Assembly: GCF_019186785.1 (NCBI RefSeq) | Contig: NZ_CP066557.1 | Coordinates: 1,048,302-1,112,301, forward strand | Origin: Neoehrlichia mikurensis | Lineage (GTDB): Bacteria; Pseudomonadota; Alphaproteobacteria; Rickettsiales; Anaplasmataceae | Length of the DNA: 64,000 bases | Reading direction: 5' to 3' | Part shown: in pieces, positions 1-9,417 of the stretch | How the letters are laid out: every line of letters starts with the position of its first letter | Position numbering within the stretch: position 1 is the first letter of the stretch | The notes under the pieces: model-generated | The model's database searches: none | Told to the model about the DNA's origin: nothing | The model's input: only the letters and a program-made list of their open reading frames with translations | Position numbers and translations under genes: made by a program

Positions 1-196
1 AAAGATTGACCCGTAAAGATTTTTTTGCAAGTAATTTTGGGTTGTGATTACTGAAAAAATGTACTTTTTCAACTAAAATATCTTTAGTTATTATTAATTT
101 GTCTTGTAAATTTGTTATTTGTGCAGCATCATTGCCTATTAATGAATTGTAATCTAAAGGATATATATATTTTTTTATATAATTGAATTCATTCAT
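1..196 (-). CDS. thiL: Thiamine-monophosphate kinase, N-terminal part (runs off window)
   Basis: Reading the minus strand from an ATG at 194-196 gives 65 residues, open to the window edge. The start reads MNEFNYIKKY, followed by an IGNDAAQI segment, then KDILVEKVHF and LAKKSLRVN. This matches the opening of ThiL, which phosphorylates thiamine monophosphate to the pyrophosphate cofactor. The Mg-binding GDDAA motif of the family reads GNDAA here, so one acidic residue is replaced by Asn. The gene is divergent from the YihY-type gene with about 59 bases between starts. The identification rests on motif order only, because most of the protein lies outside the window. Confidence 0.75.
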   Translation of the reverse strand, partial: MNEFNYIKKYIYPLDYNSLIGNDAAQITNLQDKLIITKDILVEKVHFFSNHNPKLLAKKSLRVNL

Positions 197-255
197 AGTA
201 TTTATTATGTAATGAGTTGTAAGTTTGTGTATTATATATTAGTAGTAGGTATAAT

Positions 256-1074
256 ATGATACATAAAAAAATAAAATTTTTTATAAAATGTATTTATTTA
301 GCGCTAAATGACTTTATAGATCATGATGGTATAGAACATGCTGGATATTTATCGTTTATTATATTGTTGTCTATATTTCCTTTTTTAGTATTTTTAACTG
401 CAGTAGTATCAAATTTTGCTGTCATTTTAGATCAATATAATTTTACTGAAAAGTTTTTTATGTTAATTATTGATAATGTTCCGCAAAATTTAATAGCAGG
501 ATTAATACCAAGAATTAATGAAATAGTTTTAGGCCCTCCACATAGTTTGTTAACCTTAGCAGCTGTAGGTACTGTTTGGACTGCTTCTTCAGCTGTGGAA
601 GGAGTGAGAACAATACTTAATAAGGCATTAAGAGTTTCAACTCCTCCTCCATATATTCTACGAAGATTATTAAGTATATTGCAGTTTTTAATTATCACTT
701 TTATAATTACTATTACAATGATGTGTATTATTTTAGTGCCAATGATTTTTGATTTACTTAATCAACATTGGGGATATGTTAAATATACAGTAAGTGGGTT
801 AGTACTATTAATTTCTATTACATGTTTATATTCTATTATACCTAATACTAGGCAAAATATTATTAATGTTATACCTGGTGCTATTGTAGTGACTTTATTA
901 TGGACGATATCTTCATTTCTCTTTGCTTGGTATATAAAAAATTTTCATTCATTAAGTATAATATATGGAAGTTTAGCAGGTATTATTGTTTCTTTATTAT
1001 TTTTTTATATATTGAGTATATTTTTTATTTATGGAGCAGAATTAAATTATAGATTAAATCAATATAAAAAATAG
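256..1074 (+). CDS. YihY/virulence factor BrkB family inner-membrane protein
   Basis: This 272-residue protein has about six hydrophobic segments, near residues 30-55, 97-117, 137-165, 177-196, 207-228 and 238-266. It carries the family pattern: HAGYLSFI near residue 28, an amphipathic helix before the second segment, a VWTASSAVEGV stretch, and a C-terminal IYGSLAGI...GAELN block. This is the UPF0761/YihY family, once mislabelled ribonuclease BN. Its role is unsettled, perhaps an inner-membrane transporter or flippase-like protein. Length is usual for the family. It stands alone with about 1.1 kb of empty sequence behind it. Family assignment is firm, function is not. Confidence 0.85.
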   Translation: MIHKKIKFFIKCIYLALNDFIDHDGIEHAGYLSFIILLSIFPFLVFLTAVVSNFAVILDQYNFTEKFFMLIIDNVPQNLIAGLIPRINEIVLGPPHSLLTLAAVGTVWTASSAVEGVRTILNKALRVSTPPPYILRRLLSILQFLIITFIITITMMCIILVPMIFDLLNQHWGYVKYTVSGLVLLISITCLYSIIPNTRQNIINVIPGAIVVTLLWTISSFLFAWYIKNFHSLSIIYGSLAGIIVSLLFFYILSIFFIYGAELNYRLNQYKK

Positions 1075-2208
1075 TATCTTGTTAATAATGTGTATGTGAT
1101 ATTACATTTATTTAGTGTTATTATTACTATAGTGTTAAAGTACATAAAATACTTATGTAAGTTCCATTAAAATACGATGCTACTCAAAATTTTTATAGAT
1201 AGTACTACAATTAATGCACACAAAATTATTGTTTGTATGGCTTACAATTATATTTTTTATTAATCTCTTTTTATAAAATATATGTTATAAATAAACGTTT
1301 ATGGTATTTATAAATCTATCTATTCTTATGAAAGAATGCTAAGTTACTATTTTAATGTTTTAATTATAAAGTACAGCCATGTAATTATTATAAAATGAAG
1401 AAAATAATGCTAATATTAAAGCAGTTATATTTAGTATTTTTTTAGCCATGCATATCTCATTGTTAAATTTTTTTAGTTAATTATGTATTTTATGATTTTA
1501 CCTTTTTTAATATATCATTGTTTATAGATTATTTACAATAATTTTAGTTATGTATATATTTTTTATTATAAATAAAAAATTGAATATTTTGTGTATATTG
1601 TAAGTTTTATGAGATCTTATTTTAAGTACTTATGTTTTTATAAAATGATGCTATAGTACCATTTTATTAACTAGTATTTTTTATAATGTACATTATAGTA
1701 TTTATATAATTTTTGAATATAATATAACTAATACAAGAATGATATTCTGATAGGTTTTTATTTATAAAATTAATAACGAATTTCTTATAAGTTATTAATT
1801 AGCAAGAAATTACTAGCTGATGTAAATAAGTATAATATTCAATATGATATACAAGTTTTTTTTTATGTATTACTACCAAATTATTAACATTACACTACTA
1901 TAAGTAAATATTATAAAATTGATAAAATTTTTAATAGACATATTTTGTGTAATGTTTATTAATAATTTAAAAATTGATAAATAAAGGAAAGATTATTTAT
2001 AAAAATGATTATATTTTATAATATTAACAAAGCTATAACCTGATTTTTAGTTATATCTTTGCAGAAAATTAATAAAAAATCTTAGGTAAACATAAGTGAA
2101 AATTAAAAAGAGGTAATTATATATCAAAGCTCCAGATGTAAAATGTACTAATGCTTAATGTATGCAAATGATAATTTTCATGTACATTTTTGATATATTG
2201 ATTTTTGT
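1075..2208. other. Long intergenic space, no gene recognised
   Basis: About 1.1 kb of very AT-rich sequence with stops in all frames. The only things I can point to are a 29-codon minus-strand open frame at 1360-1449 that resembles a signal peptide (not called) and a hairpin at 2028-2061 listed separately. It may be decayed coding DNA beyond recognition. Confidence 0.6.
2028..2061. terminator. 12-bp stem-loop downstream of fdx, possible terminator
   Basis: Bases 2028-2039 pair with 2050-2061 with one mismatch around a 10-base A/T loop. Read on the minus strand it sits about 150 bases beyond the stop of fdx, so it could end the hscA-fdx transcript. The T-run after it is weak, hence the low confidence. 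Confidence 0.3.
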
Positions 2209-2562
2209 TTAATTTTCATTATTATTGAAAGAAATATTTCTGGTTTCACTTGGCAATGTTACACATAGTCCGTCAAGTTCTTTAGTAATCATAATTTGAC
2301 ACCCAAGTCTTGAAGTTTCTGTTAACCCAAATGCAAGATCAAGCATGTCATTTTCTTCATCTGATAACTCATTATATTTTTCCACTACACTGTACCATGA
2401 TGGATCAATGATTAGATGGCAGGTAGAACATGCTAAAGATCCTTCACAAGCACCTTCTAAATTGACGTTATTTCTATGTGCTAATGTTAGTAGAGTTTCT
2501 CCCTCATAAGCTTGGAAAGTATGTTTGCTTCCATCTGGAAAAGTAAAAGTAACGAATGGCAT
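2209..2562 (-). CDS. fdx: 2Fe-2S ferredoxin of the ISC system
   Basis: This is an adrenodoxin-type [2Fe-2S] ferredoxin of 117 residues. It transfers electrons during iron-sulfur cluster assembly. The cluster ligands are visible as CEGSLACSTCH near residues 39-49 and a fourth Cys in the RLGCQI segment near residue 87. The opening MPFVTFTFPDGSKHTFQA is the usual beta-grasp start. It lies 17 bases downstream of the hscA fragment in the same direction, the normal hscA-fdx order. An AGATAT/GGAGATA-like stretch precedes the ATG. The protein looks complete and functional even though its neighbour is truncated. Confidence 0.93.
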   Translation of the reverse strand: MPFVTFTFPDGSKHTFQAYEGETLLTLAHRNNVNLEGACEGSLACSTCHLIIDPSWYSVVEKYNELSDEENDMLDLAFGLTETSRLGCQIMITKELDGLCVTLPSETRNISFNNNEN

Positions 2563-2579
2563 AAAATATCTCCGTGTAT

Positions 2580-3569
2580 TTAATTATTAATAGATTTTTT
2601 TAAATCCAGAATCATTTGTTGCATAAAATTTGAAGATTTTAATACGAGACTATTAATAGCATTTTCTATATTATTTATGTTGTTACTTAATAGAGTATGT
2701 TGCAATTTTTGAATCGCATTGTTAATTGCTTTTCTTTCGGATTTTTCTATTGAATCTTTATTTTTTACTAAATTATCTTTTATTATTTTTATCATATTTT
2801 GTCCTTTAATTTTTATTTCAGATAAGTATCTTAATTGCATATCTTGATCAAAGTTTTCTAGAGATTCTGATATATGTTGTTCTATCTCTTGATTTGTTAG
2901 GTTGTATGTTGATTGAATTTCAACATACTTTTTGATCCCTGTAGAGTCTTCTTGTGCTGAGACAGTTAATAAACCGTCAGCATCGACAGAAAATTCTACT
3001 TTAATTCTTGCTTGTCCTGCAGGTAGTGGTGGTATATTTTTTAAATCAAACTTTGCTAAAGATTTATTATGAAATATCATTTCACGCTCGCCTTGACATA
3101 TATGTATTTGTATAGAAGTTTGACCATCTACATATGTAGTAAATTCTTGAATGGCAGATGTGGGAATTGGTGTATTACGTGGTATTATTTTTTCAACAAT
3201 CCCTCCTATTGTTTCAAGTCCTAAAGATAAAGGTAGTACATCGATTAATATGCTCTTATTATTTATATGTGGATTTGAAAGATAGTATGCTTGAAGTGCA
3301 GCACCAGTGACAACAACCTCTTCTGGATTAATGTTATCAAATATTTTATTTGGAAAAAGATTATTTAACATGTTCTTTATCATTGGAGTCTTTGTTGAAC
3401 CTCCAACCAAAAGTACCTTAGATATATGATGATAATTTATATTAACACTTGCAAGAGTATCTGTAACTATTTGTAAAGTTTTGTTTATTAACGGCATGAT
3501 GATGTTATTGAGATCTTGTTTCGTGATTGTACATTCAAATAACTTGTTTTGTATATTAAATATGTCTAA
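2580..3569 (-). pseudogene. hscA: HscA chaperone, C-terminal half only (5'-truncated)
   Basis: Only the second half of the Hsp70-type chaperone of Fe-S assembly is present. The first ATG at 3497 gives 305 residues. The frame reads on upstream without a start codon to a TAA at 3570-3572, and those extra residues still look like Hsp70 (KLFECTITKQDLNNII). Retained parts are the end of the nucleotide-binding domain (VLLVGGSTKTPMI near residue 28 from the ATG), the substrate-binding domain (about residues 85-200) and the helical lid. The first roughly 280-300 residues, with the phosphate-binding loops, are absent. comM lies immediately upstream, so the missing half is not here. Either this is a decayed gene or a partial duplicate of an intact hscA elsewhere. 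Confidence 0.75.
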
Positions 3570-3603
3570 TTATTGTGATGCACTTAATAGTCAATTTTAA
3601 TAA

Positions 3604-5103
3604 TTAATTGTAAATATTTTTATTTAAATAAGTTAGTGCTTCTGCTACATCATCTTCTTCTATTATCTCTTTTAAAGCTAAATCAGCTATTGTACGAGCT
3701 ACTTTTAGTATTTTTGTATAATCTCTTATTGATAAATAGCAATTTTGTGTTGCATTTTTTAAAATTTTAATAGCATTTTTATTTAATATAAGAAATTTTT
3801 CTATATCACTTTCTGATAAAAGTGCATTACACTTTGATTTAATGCTAACATAGCGGTCTTCCTGTATTTTCCGGACCTTTATTACCCTGCTTTTTATTGA
3901 TTTTGAATCTTCTGAATAACATTCTTGTGAAAATATGTTAATATTTGGTACAGCAACATGTATATCTATTCTGCTCATTATAGGACCAGAAATTTTATTT
4001 TGATATTCAATAGCACATTTTGGTGCGCGGTTACAAGAGTGGTTGGTATTATCAAAATATCCACATCTACATGGATTCATAGCAGCTATTAACTGAAAAT
4101 TTGCAGGATAAGTTATATGAGATTTTAATCTTGGTATAAGAATATTTTTATTTTCTAGAGGTTGCCGTAAAGCATCTAAGACATGTCGTGAAAATTCTGG
4201 TAATTCATCTAAAAATAATACACCATTATGAGCTAAGGTTACTTCTCCAGGATACGCATTACGTCCACCTCCAATCATTGCAGCAAGAGATGATGAGCTA
4301 TGAGGTTCGCGAAAAGGTCTAGATTTAAGTAATGTGCTACATTTTTGATAAATACTTGCAATTATGCTGATATCAATGGTTTCATCATGACTTAAATCTG
4401 GTAATATGCTCAATAACCTTTTTGCCAACATTGATTTACCAGTTCCTGGAGATCCTATCATTAATAAATTATGTCCTCCTGCAGCGGCAATTTCAATAGC
4501 TCTTTTTGTAATTAATTGACCTTTTACGTCTTTCATATCTACTGAAATTGTATTATTAATAATGTTTTGTTTTTTAGGAGGAGGAATTTTATTATTATTA
4601 TTAAAATGATTAATAAGTGATGCTAAATGTTTTACTGGCAATATTGTAATATTATTAATTAGTGCTGCTTCTGAGCCGTTATCATAAGGGCATATAATGC
4701 TTTTTTTTTCTTTATATGCACTAATAGCACTAGGTAATACTCCAGGTACAGAAATAATACTTCCATCAAGTGAAAGCTCTCCTAATATAATATAAGATGA
4801 TAAATCGTTGATTTTAGGAATAATATTCATGATTGCTAATAAGCCGGTAACTATAGGCAAATCATAATGGCTTCCTTCTTTAAATAAATTTGCTGGAGAT
4901 AAATTTACTGTAATTCTTTGTGTAGGTAAAGTCATATTTATGGAAGTAAGAGATGCCCTTATTCTTTCTCTAGATTCAGCAATAGTTTTATCTGGTAATC
5001 CAACTATGTTAAATGCAGGGATTCCCCTTGCAACATGTATTTGGACAACTACATTTAAGGTTTGAATTCCATGAAATGCTACAGTATGAATATTAATTGT
5101 CAT
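3604..5103 (-). CDS. comM: YifB/ComM family Mg-chelatase-like AAA+ ATPase
   Basis: This 499-residue protein has the full ComM layout. An N-terminal Lon-protease-like fold domain covers residues 1-165 (PAFNIVGLPDKTIAESRERIRASL, near 29). The AAA+ core follows, with Walker A GSPGTGKSMLAKRLL near 216 and Walker B GVLFLDELPEF near 295. A Cys-rich insert NPCRCGYFD...CNRAPKC lies near 342-362, with the Mg-chelatase C-terminal domain at the end. ComM is known as a hexameric branch-migration helicase that helps integrate incoming DNA in naturally competent bacteria. In intracellular Rickettsiales its role is unknown. It is in the same direction as the hscA fragment, with a 34-base gap to that frame. 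Length is typical. Confidence 0.92.
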   Translation of the reverse strand: MTINIHTVAFHGIQTLNVVVQIHVARGIPAFNIVGLPDKTIAESRERIRASLTSINMTLPTQRITVNLSPANLFKEGSHYDLPIVTGLLAIMNIIPKINDLSSYIILGELSLDGSIISVPGVLPSAISAYKEKKSIICPYDNGSEAALINNITILPVKHLASLINHFNNNNKIPPPKKQNIINNTISVDMKDVKGQLITKRAIEIAAAGGHNLLMIGSPGTGKSMLAKRLLSILPDLSHDETIDISIIASIYQKCSTLLKSRPFREPHSSSSLAAMIGGGRNAYPGEVTLAHNGVLFLDELPEFSRHVLDALRQPLENKNILIPRLKSHITYPANFQLIAAMNPCRCGYFDNTNHSCNRAPKCAIEYQNKISGPIMSRIDIHVAVPNINIFSQECYSEDSKSIKSRVIKVRKIQEDRYVSIKSKCNALLSESDIEKFLILNKNAIKILKNATQNCYLSIRDYTKILKVARTIADLALKEIIEEDDVAEALTYLNKNIYN

Positions 5104-5973
5104 AATATTTATATTATTTTTTTTAATATAAATAAATTATTTAGGAAATTCTAGTAATATTTTAATATTTATTAATTTCTTTATTAAATTTACTTGTGTA
5201 TTATTTAATACTTAATTTTATGTAGTAGTGTTGTTTATTATAAAATTAAAGATTTATTTATAAAAGAGATGAATGTTAGATTACATTTAGAATCTAATCT
5301 TTTTATGTTAAATTAACATATAGTAAAGGTAAGGGGGATTATTTCATTAATGAAAAGTGTAGATATCATTGACTGTAACTAAAAAATATTCTAGTTAAAA
5401 AATGGTTTTTAATAAGTTGGATCCATGACTGATTTACAAAGTTTAGTACTTCATGGTATTTTAAATATATTTGTAATATAGAGCTACTATTTATATTAAT
5501 ATGTAGTGTGTAATTATTTTCAGATAAAAGAATTTCAAATATTATTGTTATATAGCTATATTATATAAGGATTATATAGAGAATATTATAACAACTTGTA
5601 AAATATAAAGATAATTTTAAAAGGAAATGTAATACTAAATTTAAGGTTTATGTAGTTATAAGTAATAAATTATTGTTATAATTTATTGAGTATATAATAC
5701 TGTAATATTAGTACATACATAATACATGATGTCTAAAGAGAAATATCTATATAATAAGAAATATAAAAAATGGTATTTTATCTTACTTTTATCTAATTAC
5801 TTGTTTTTTTTATAATTAAATGTTCATATTAAAGAATAAAAAATTATCTTATACATGTATATTAGTACATAAATAGATACATGATACTTAAGGTAAATAT
5901 TCATAAAATTTGATCAGTTAGATATAATATAAGAAGCTAAGAAGTGAAGGTATTTTTAAGTTAATATTTGTGT
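5104..5973. other. Long intergenic space, nothing recognised
   Basis: About 870 bases between comM and rlmE with stops in every frame and only A/T-rich low-complexity stretches. I see no RNA gene, repeat or recognisable gene remnant. Confidence 0.6.
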
Positions 5974-6639
5974 TTATAAACATTTATGTAAATATCCAAG
6001 TCCTATTAGATACATTTCAGGAGAATTTTTTCTACTTGCATTAGGTTTAAAGTATTTTACTTTTTTAAAAGAATGTTTCATTTTTTGATAAAATTCTTTT
6101 TCATATTCTCCTTGTAAGATTTTAGTTACAAATATTCCTTCAGCGAGTAAAAAGTTATTTGCTATGTTTAATGCAATTTCACATAAATTCATAATATTAG
6201 CATGATCTATATATTTATGACCGCAAGATTTAGGTGCTAAATCAGATAATACTATATTAAATTTCATATCTTGTAATGCATCATATACTAATCTAGTATT
6301 ATTAATGATGTCACAATTGATAAATTTTGTATTAGGGATTGGATCCATGTGATTAATATCTACAGCTATTACATAAGACTTATCATCACTTGCCACCTTA
6401 TGTGCTGCTACTTGCGTCCATCCTCCAGGAGATGATCCAAGATCTAATACATAATATCCTTTTTTAAAAATTTTAAATTTGTTATCTATTTCTATAAGTT
6501 TATATGCTGACCTAGATTTATAACCTTGTTTTTTTGCTAATAAAACATAAGGATCATTGATTTGTCTTAGGAGCCATCTTGTTGATGACGTACTTCTACC
6601 TTTTGCGGTTTTTAGAACGATAGCTATGATATGCCTCAT
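5974..6639 (-). CDS. rlmE: 23S rRNA (uridine-2'-O)-methyltransferase RlmE (FtsJ)
   Basis: RlmE methylates the 2'-O of U2552 in the A-loop of 23S rRNA with S-adenosylmethionine. The 221-residue protein shows the Rossmann SAM loop [17 protein letters not shown] near residue 65. The catalytic K-D-K-E set is visible: Lys in SAYKLIEID (near 47), Asp in [11 protein letters not shown] (near 132), Lys in [11 protein letters not shown] (near 173), and a Glu near 208 (NSPEMYL). Length is close to the 209 residues of E. coli. The first ten residues ([10 protein letters not shown]) are unusual, so translation might begin later, but no later ATG precedes the conserved SSTRWLLRQ segment. It is preceded by a divergent tRNA-Pro. 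Confidence 0.93.
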   Translation of the reverse strand: MRHIIAIVLKTAKGRSTSSTRWLLRQINDPYVLLAKKQGYKSRSAYKLIEIDNKFKIFKKGYYVLDLGSSPGGWTQVAAHKVASDDKSYVIAVDINHMDPIPNTKFINCDIINNTRLVYDALQDMKFNIVLSDLAPKSCGHKYIDHANIMNLCEIALNIANNFLLAEGIFVTKILQGEYEKEFYQKMKHSFKKVKYFKPNASRKNSPEMYLIGLGYLHKCL

Positions 6640-6772
6640 TGATTAGTATTATTAGCTTAATAATAAGGATTAAAAATAAAAAAAAAAGAATTATTTCTAA
6701 TGGATAAAGTATGCTTATTGACAGCCGGTGTTATATCTTGTAATGTACATTATTGTGTATTATGCATATCAA

Positions 6773-6849
<77 letters not shown>

Positions 6850-7245
6850 CTTATTTTAAGAATTAATAGTATAATGGATAGATATTGATTGAGCATTATG
6901 TAAGATTATATTTTTTAAATTTTATAATGTAAAAAAGTAGCTAATAAATGATAATTATTAGTATATCTTACATTTGGATATGAGGAAGCAAAATAGATAT
7001 TAAAATATTGATATATATACAATTTAAAGTTCACTTAGAATTAATTTTTTTTGTAAAAGATCAGTACATTATTTATTGCGTGATAAAAGATAAGCTTTTT
7101 GAGAAAGTAAGATTTCAATGAAATAAATTTGTATATATTTAATTATATGATGATTATTAATAGAACATAAAGGTGAAGCAAATTTTGTAGTGCAGTTTTT
7201 TGTTCTTACTTAAAAAATATCAAAGGTAAATAGCTTTAATGTACT
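6850..7245. other. Intergenic space after tRNA-Pro
   Basis: About 400 bases with no open frame of note. It lies downstream, in minus-strand sense, of the clpB scrap and may be the decayed remainder of that fragment, but I cannot align it to ClpB. Confidence 0.4.
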
Positions 7246-7357
7246 ATATAATTTATTAAATACTATAATTTCATCCAGTCTATTTAAAAATTCTGGCCGA
7301 AAATTTAAACGTAGTATTTTTAAAACTTCTTGATTATTTATATCATTTGTATTGTCT
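7246..7357 (-). pseudogene. clpB: Remnant of clpB (C-terminal part of second AAA+ module)
   Basis: On the minus strand an in-frame stretch reads NNQEVLKILRLNF followed directly by RPEFLNRLDEIIVFNKL. This is the sensor-2 region signature of ClpB disaggregases (FRPEFLNRIDEII). A stop codon lies just upstream in frame, and the similarity ends shortly after FNKLY. Only about 35 codons survive, so it is a dead fragment, probably left by a partial duplication of a functional clpB elsewhere. Confidence 0.6.
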
Positions 7358-7404
7358 TAATGGTAAAATAAATACTAGTTAGTTTATCCTGATTTTAATT
7401 TATT

Positions 7405-7446
7405 ACTGTATAAGATTAGTAGCAAACTGTATAAGATTAGTAGCAA
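7405..7446. repeat. Two exact copies of a 21-bp unit
   Basis: The unit starting ACTGTATAAGATTAG occurs twice head to tail at 7405-7425 and 7426-7446, just behind the 185-residue minus-strand gene. It is a short tandem repeat of the kind expected to vary in copy number. Confidence 0.85.
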
Positions 7447-7511
7447 AATATGTTATTTCCTATTATTTAAATTAAAAGATGTAATGTTGTTTTATAGATT
7501 ATCAGAATAGA

Positions 7512-8069
7512 TCATATACTGTGAGTATTATCATGACTATGTTGTACTACTGGAGAATGCGAAGGGGATATATGATTATCATGTTCTATTGGACTATGCT
7601 GCATTTCTTGTATTCCATGTGATGCTTCCATAATATCTTTATCAGCATGTGGGTATTCATTAAAATGATGAGGATCGTAAAGTTCAGGATTATCATGTGG
7701 GTTTAAATATTGCTCATTATAGTCACTTGCGTCACCACCAGATTCATCAGCAGCATTGTTATTGCGTATGTGATCAAATAATGCTTTTAATCCAAATAAG
7801 TTTTTATCTGATGTACTCATTATTTTTAATGATATTTCTAGTCCTGCAAATGAGGAATATACGGAACATGCTTGTATTAAATTTGCAGTAAGACTATCAG
7901 TAGGATTGCCTTTTAAGGATTGTTCGATATGATGTAATATCATTCCAGAAATTGATGCAAAAATAGTTGCATCATCACCTTCTGCATGATCGCCTGACTG
8001 CTGCTCATGATAATGAAGAGCAGATTGCATTGCGGCAATGTTTATTCCTTTTGATTCTTCACTAGACAT
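7512..8069 (-). CDS. Lineage-specific hypothetical protein, His-rich acidic C-terminus
   Basis: I do not recognise a family. The 185-residue product has a helical-looking N-terminal two thirds (residues 1-100, with a hydrophobic patch TIFASISGMILHHIEQ near 35). From about residue 107 follows a low-complexity acidic, histidine- and asparagine-rich tail containing DPHHFNEYPHADKD and SPSHSPVVQHSHD. There is no signal peptide and no membrane segment. The many His residues could bind metal, but this is speculation. Base composition is less AT-skewed than the surroundings. It is flanked by empty sequence and stands alone. It may be one of the secreted or effector-like proteins common in Ehrlichia; nothing here proves it. 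Confidence 0.7.
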   Translation of the reverse strand: MSSEESKGINIAAMQSALHYHEQQSGDHAEGDDATIFASISGMILHHIEQSLKGNPTDSLTANLIQACSVYSSFAGLEISLKIMSTSDKNLFGLKALFDHIRNNNAADESGGDASDYNEQYLNPHDNPELYDPHHFNEYPHADKDIMEASHGIQEMQHSPIEHDNHISPSHSPVVQHSHDNTHSI

Positions 8070-8162
8070 AATCTTTATGTGAATAATAATTATTATTATA
8101 ATAATTTATTATACATATAATATTAACAGAATATGAAAATTTTTTAAAAATGTAAATCATAA

Positions 8163-8879
8163 TTACAATTGGTTGATTAATTCATTCCTGTATATTGATA
8201 AAGTTGTATTATTAATAGAAAGGTTTTTTTGTAAAAAATATCCTAAAATTTTTAAACTTAATTTAAATTCTTCAGTAGAACATTGATATGTATCATTGTT
8301 ATTGTATATATCTTGTAAAATTTTAGGTAATGGAAATAGCTTTTTTTTATATTGTAGTCCTATTTCTTGTGATATAGCTTTACCTGTTTTAGGAGATATA
8401 AATTTTAAATTATAATTTGAATTATTAACTGCACACTTTGATAAATCTAATGCAAATCCTAAGTGTGATAATATATTTAATTCTAATTTTAAATATTTAT
8501 TATACCAATTAGTGTTGTTTTTTATGGCCTGAATTAAATTAATTAGAGATTGATATATCACTGGTTGTACTTCATTTTCTGGTAAAATTTTACCTATTAT
8601 TGATGTAATTGATGCAATACACATTAATTTTATTTTATCATGAAAATAGTGTAATGTTGATGTAATTAATTCACATTTAAAATATCCTAAATTACTTATT
8701 GATTTTGCAGCCCATATGACATTAATATAATCACCAATTTGTAAAATAGGTACTTTTCTAATGGTATTCCTTGTTAAGCCTTTTGATAGACCATGTTGTT
8801 TGGTTAATAAAGAAATTATTAAATGTTGGTCACCATATTTACATATTCCAACTATTATTCCTTTATCTTGCCATCTCAT
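8163..8879 (-). CDS. recO: DNA repair protein RecO
   Basis: RecO works with RecF and RecR to load RecA on gapped DNA. The 238-residue product opens with the OB-fold pattern MRWQDKGIIVGICKYGDQHLIISLLTKQHGLSKGLTR, typical of alphaproteobacterial RecO. A hydrophobic helical domain follows (LNILSHLGFALDLSKCAV near residue 150). The C-terminal zinc-finger cysteines found in many relatives are reduced to isolated ones (CAV near 157, CST near 207). Length is normal. It is transcribed alone, about 40 bases after the small secreted-protein gene on the same strand. Confidence 0.88.
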   Translation of the reverse strand: MRWQDKGIIVGICKYGDQHLIISLLTKQHGLSKGLTRNTIRKVPILQIGDYINVIWAAKSISNLGYFKCELITSTLHYFHDKIKLMCIASITSIIGKILPENEVQPVIYQSLINLIQAIKNNTNWYNKYLKLELNILSHLGFALDLSKCAVNNSNYNLKFISPKTGKAISQEIGLQYKKKLFPLPKILQDIYNNNDTYQCSTEEFKLSLKILGYFLQKNLSINNTTLSIYRNELINQL

Positions 8880-8919
8880 ATTTTAATGCTTGTATAAATA
8901 ATATATTTTTTTAATTATA

Positions 8920-9345
8920 TCATTTTTTTTGTGTACCTATGTAATAATGTTTTGGGATACCTAATTTTTTTAATTCATTTTTATGAGCATTGTGGAGTTT
9001 TTTTGTATTACTGCAATATTGAATAAATCCAACATTTGAATCTGGTGTAGGAATTTTTTTTGCATATACTAAATACTCGTTACCTATATTGAAATTTATA
9101 TTGCATTTTTGACTATATGTAGAAAAGATAATGATGTTGTTTGTATTTACATTTTGCCATGCATCATATACTAAAAACTTTGCTATATATTCTACAGGCG
9201 TAATATATATAATATCCTCTACTCTACCACTAAAAATAATATCATCTTTATTTTTAGTAGTAACGCTATGATTACAGTTACAAATACTTGCGAATGAATT
9301 TTGTGCAAATATTAATAACAGTGTTAATAATATAACCTTCTTCAT
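8920..9345 (-). CDS. Small secreted cysteine protein with TIMP/netrin-like pattern
   Basis: The 141-residue product has a clear signal peptide (MKKVILLTLLLIFAQNSFA). It is followed directly by SICNCNHS, putting a Cys-x-Cys at the mature N-terminus as in TIMP/NTR-fold proteins. The rest reads as beta strands: DIIFSGRVEDI, AKFLVYDAWQ, IIIFSTYSQKCNINFNIGNEYLVYAK, then a Cys in FIQYCSNTKKL. The GRV...V.AW... GE.YLVYA arrangement is what bacterial TIMP-like proteins show. I infer a periplasmic or exported NTR-fold protein. Its partner is unknown, and inhibition of a metalloprotease is only a possibility from the family name. Confidence 0.65.
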   Translation of the reverse strand: MKKVILLTLLLIFAQNSFASICNCNHSVTTKNKDDIIFSGRVEDIIYITPVEYIAKFLVYDAWQNVNTNNIIIFSTYSQKCNINFNIGNEYLVYAKKIPTPDSNVGFIQYCSNTKKLHNAHKNELKKLGIPKHYYIGTQKK

Positions 9346-9417
9346 TTTTTATGCTTTCTATGTTAGTAATAAATTTATATAATTAGGTATACATCAAATT
9401 AAATTAAAACTACATTA

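Noticed and set aside
1360..1449. 29-codon minus-strand frame (MAKKILNITALILALFSSF) resembling a signal peptide
   Set aside because: No body follows the signal-like part and no ribosome binding site is seen. It could be the decayed start of an exported protein, but it cannot be supported as a gene.
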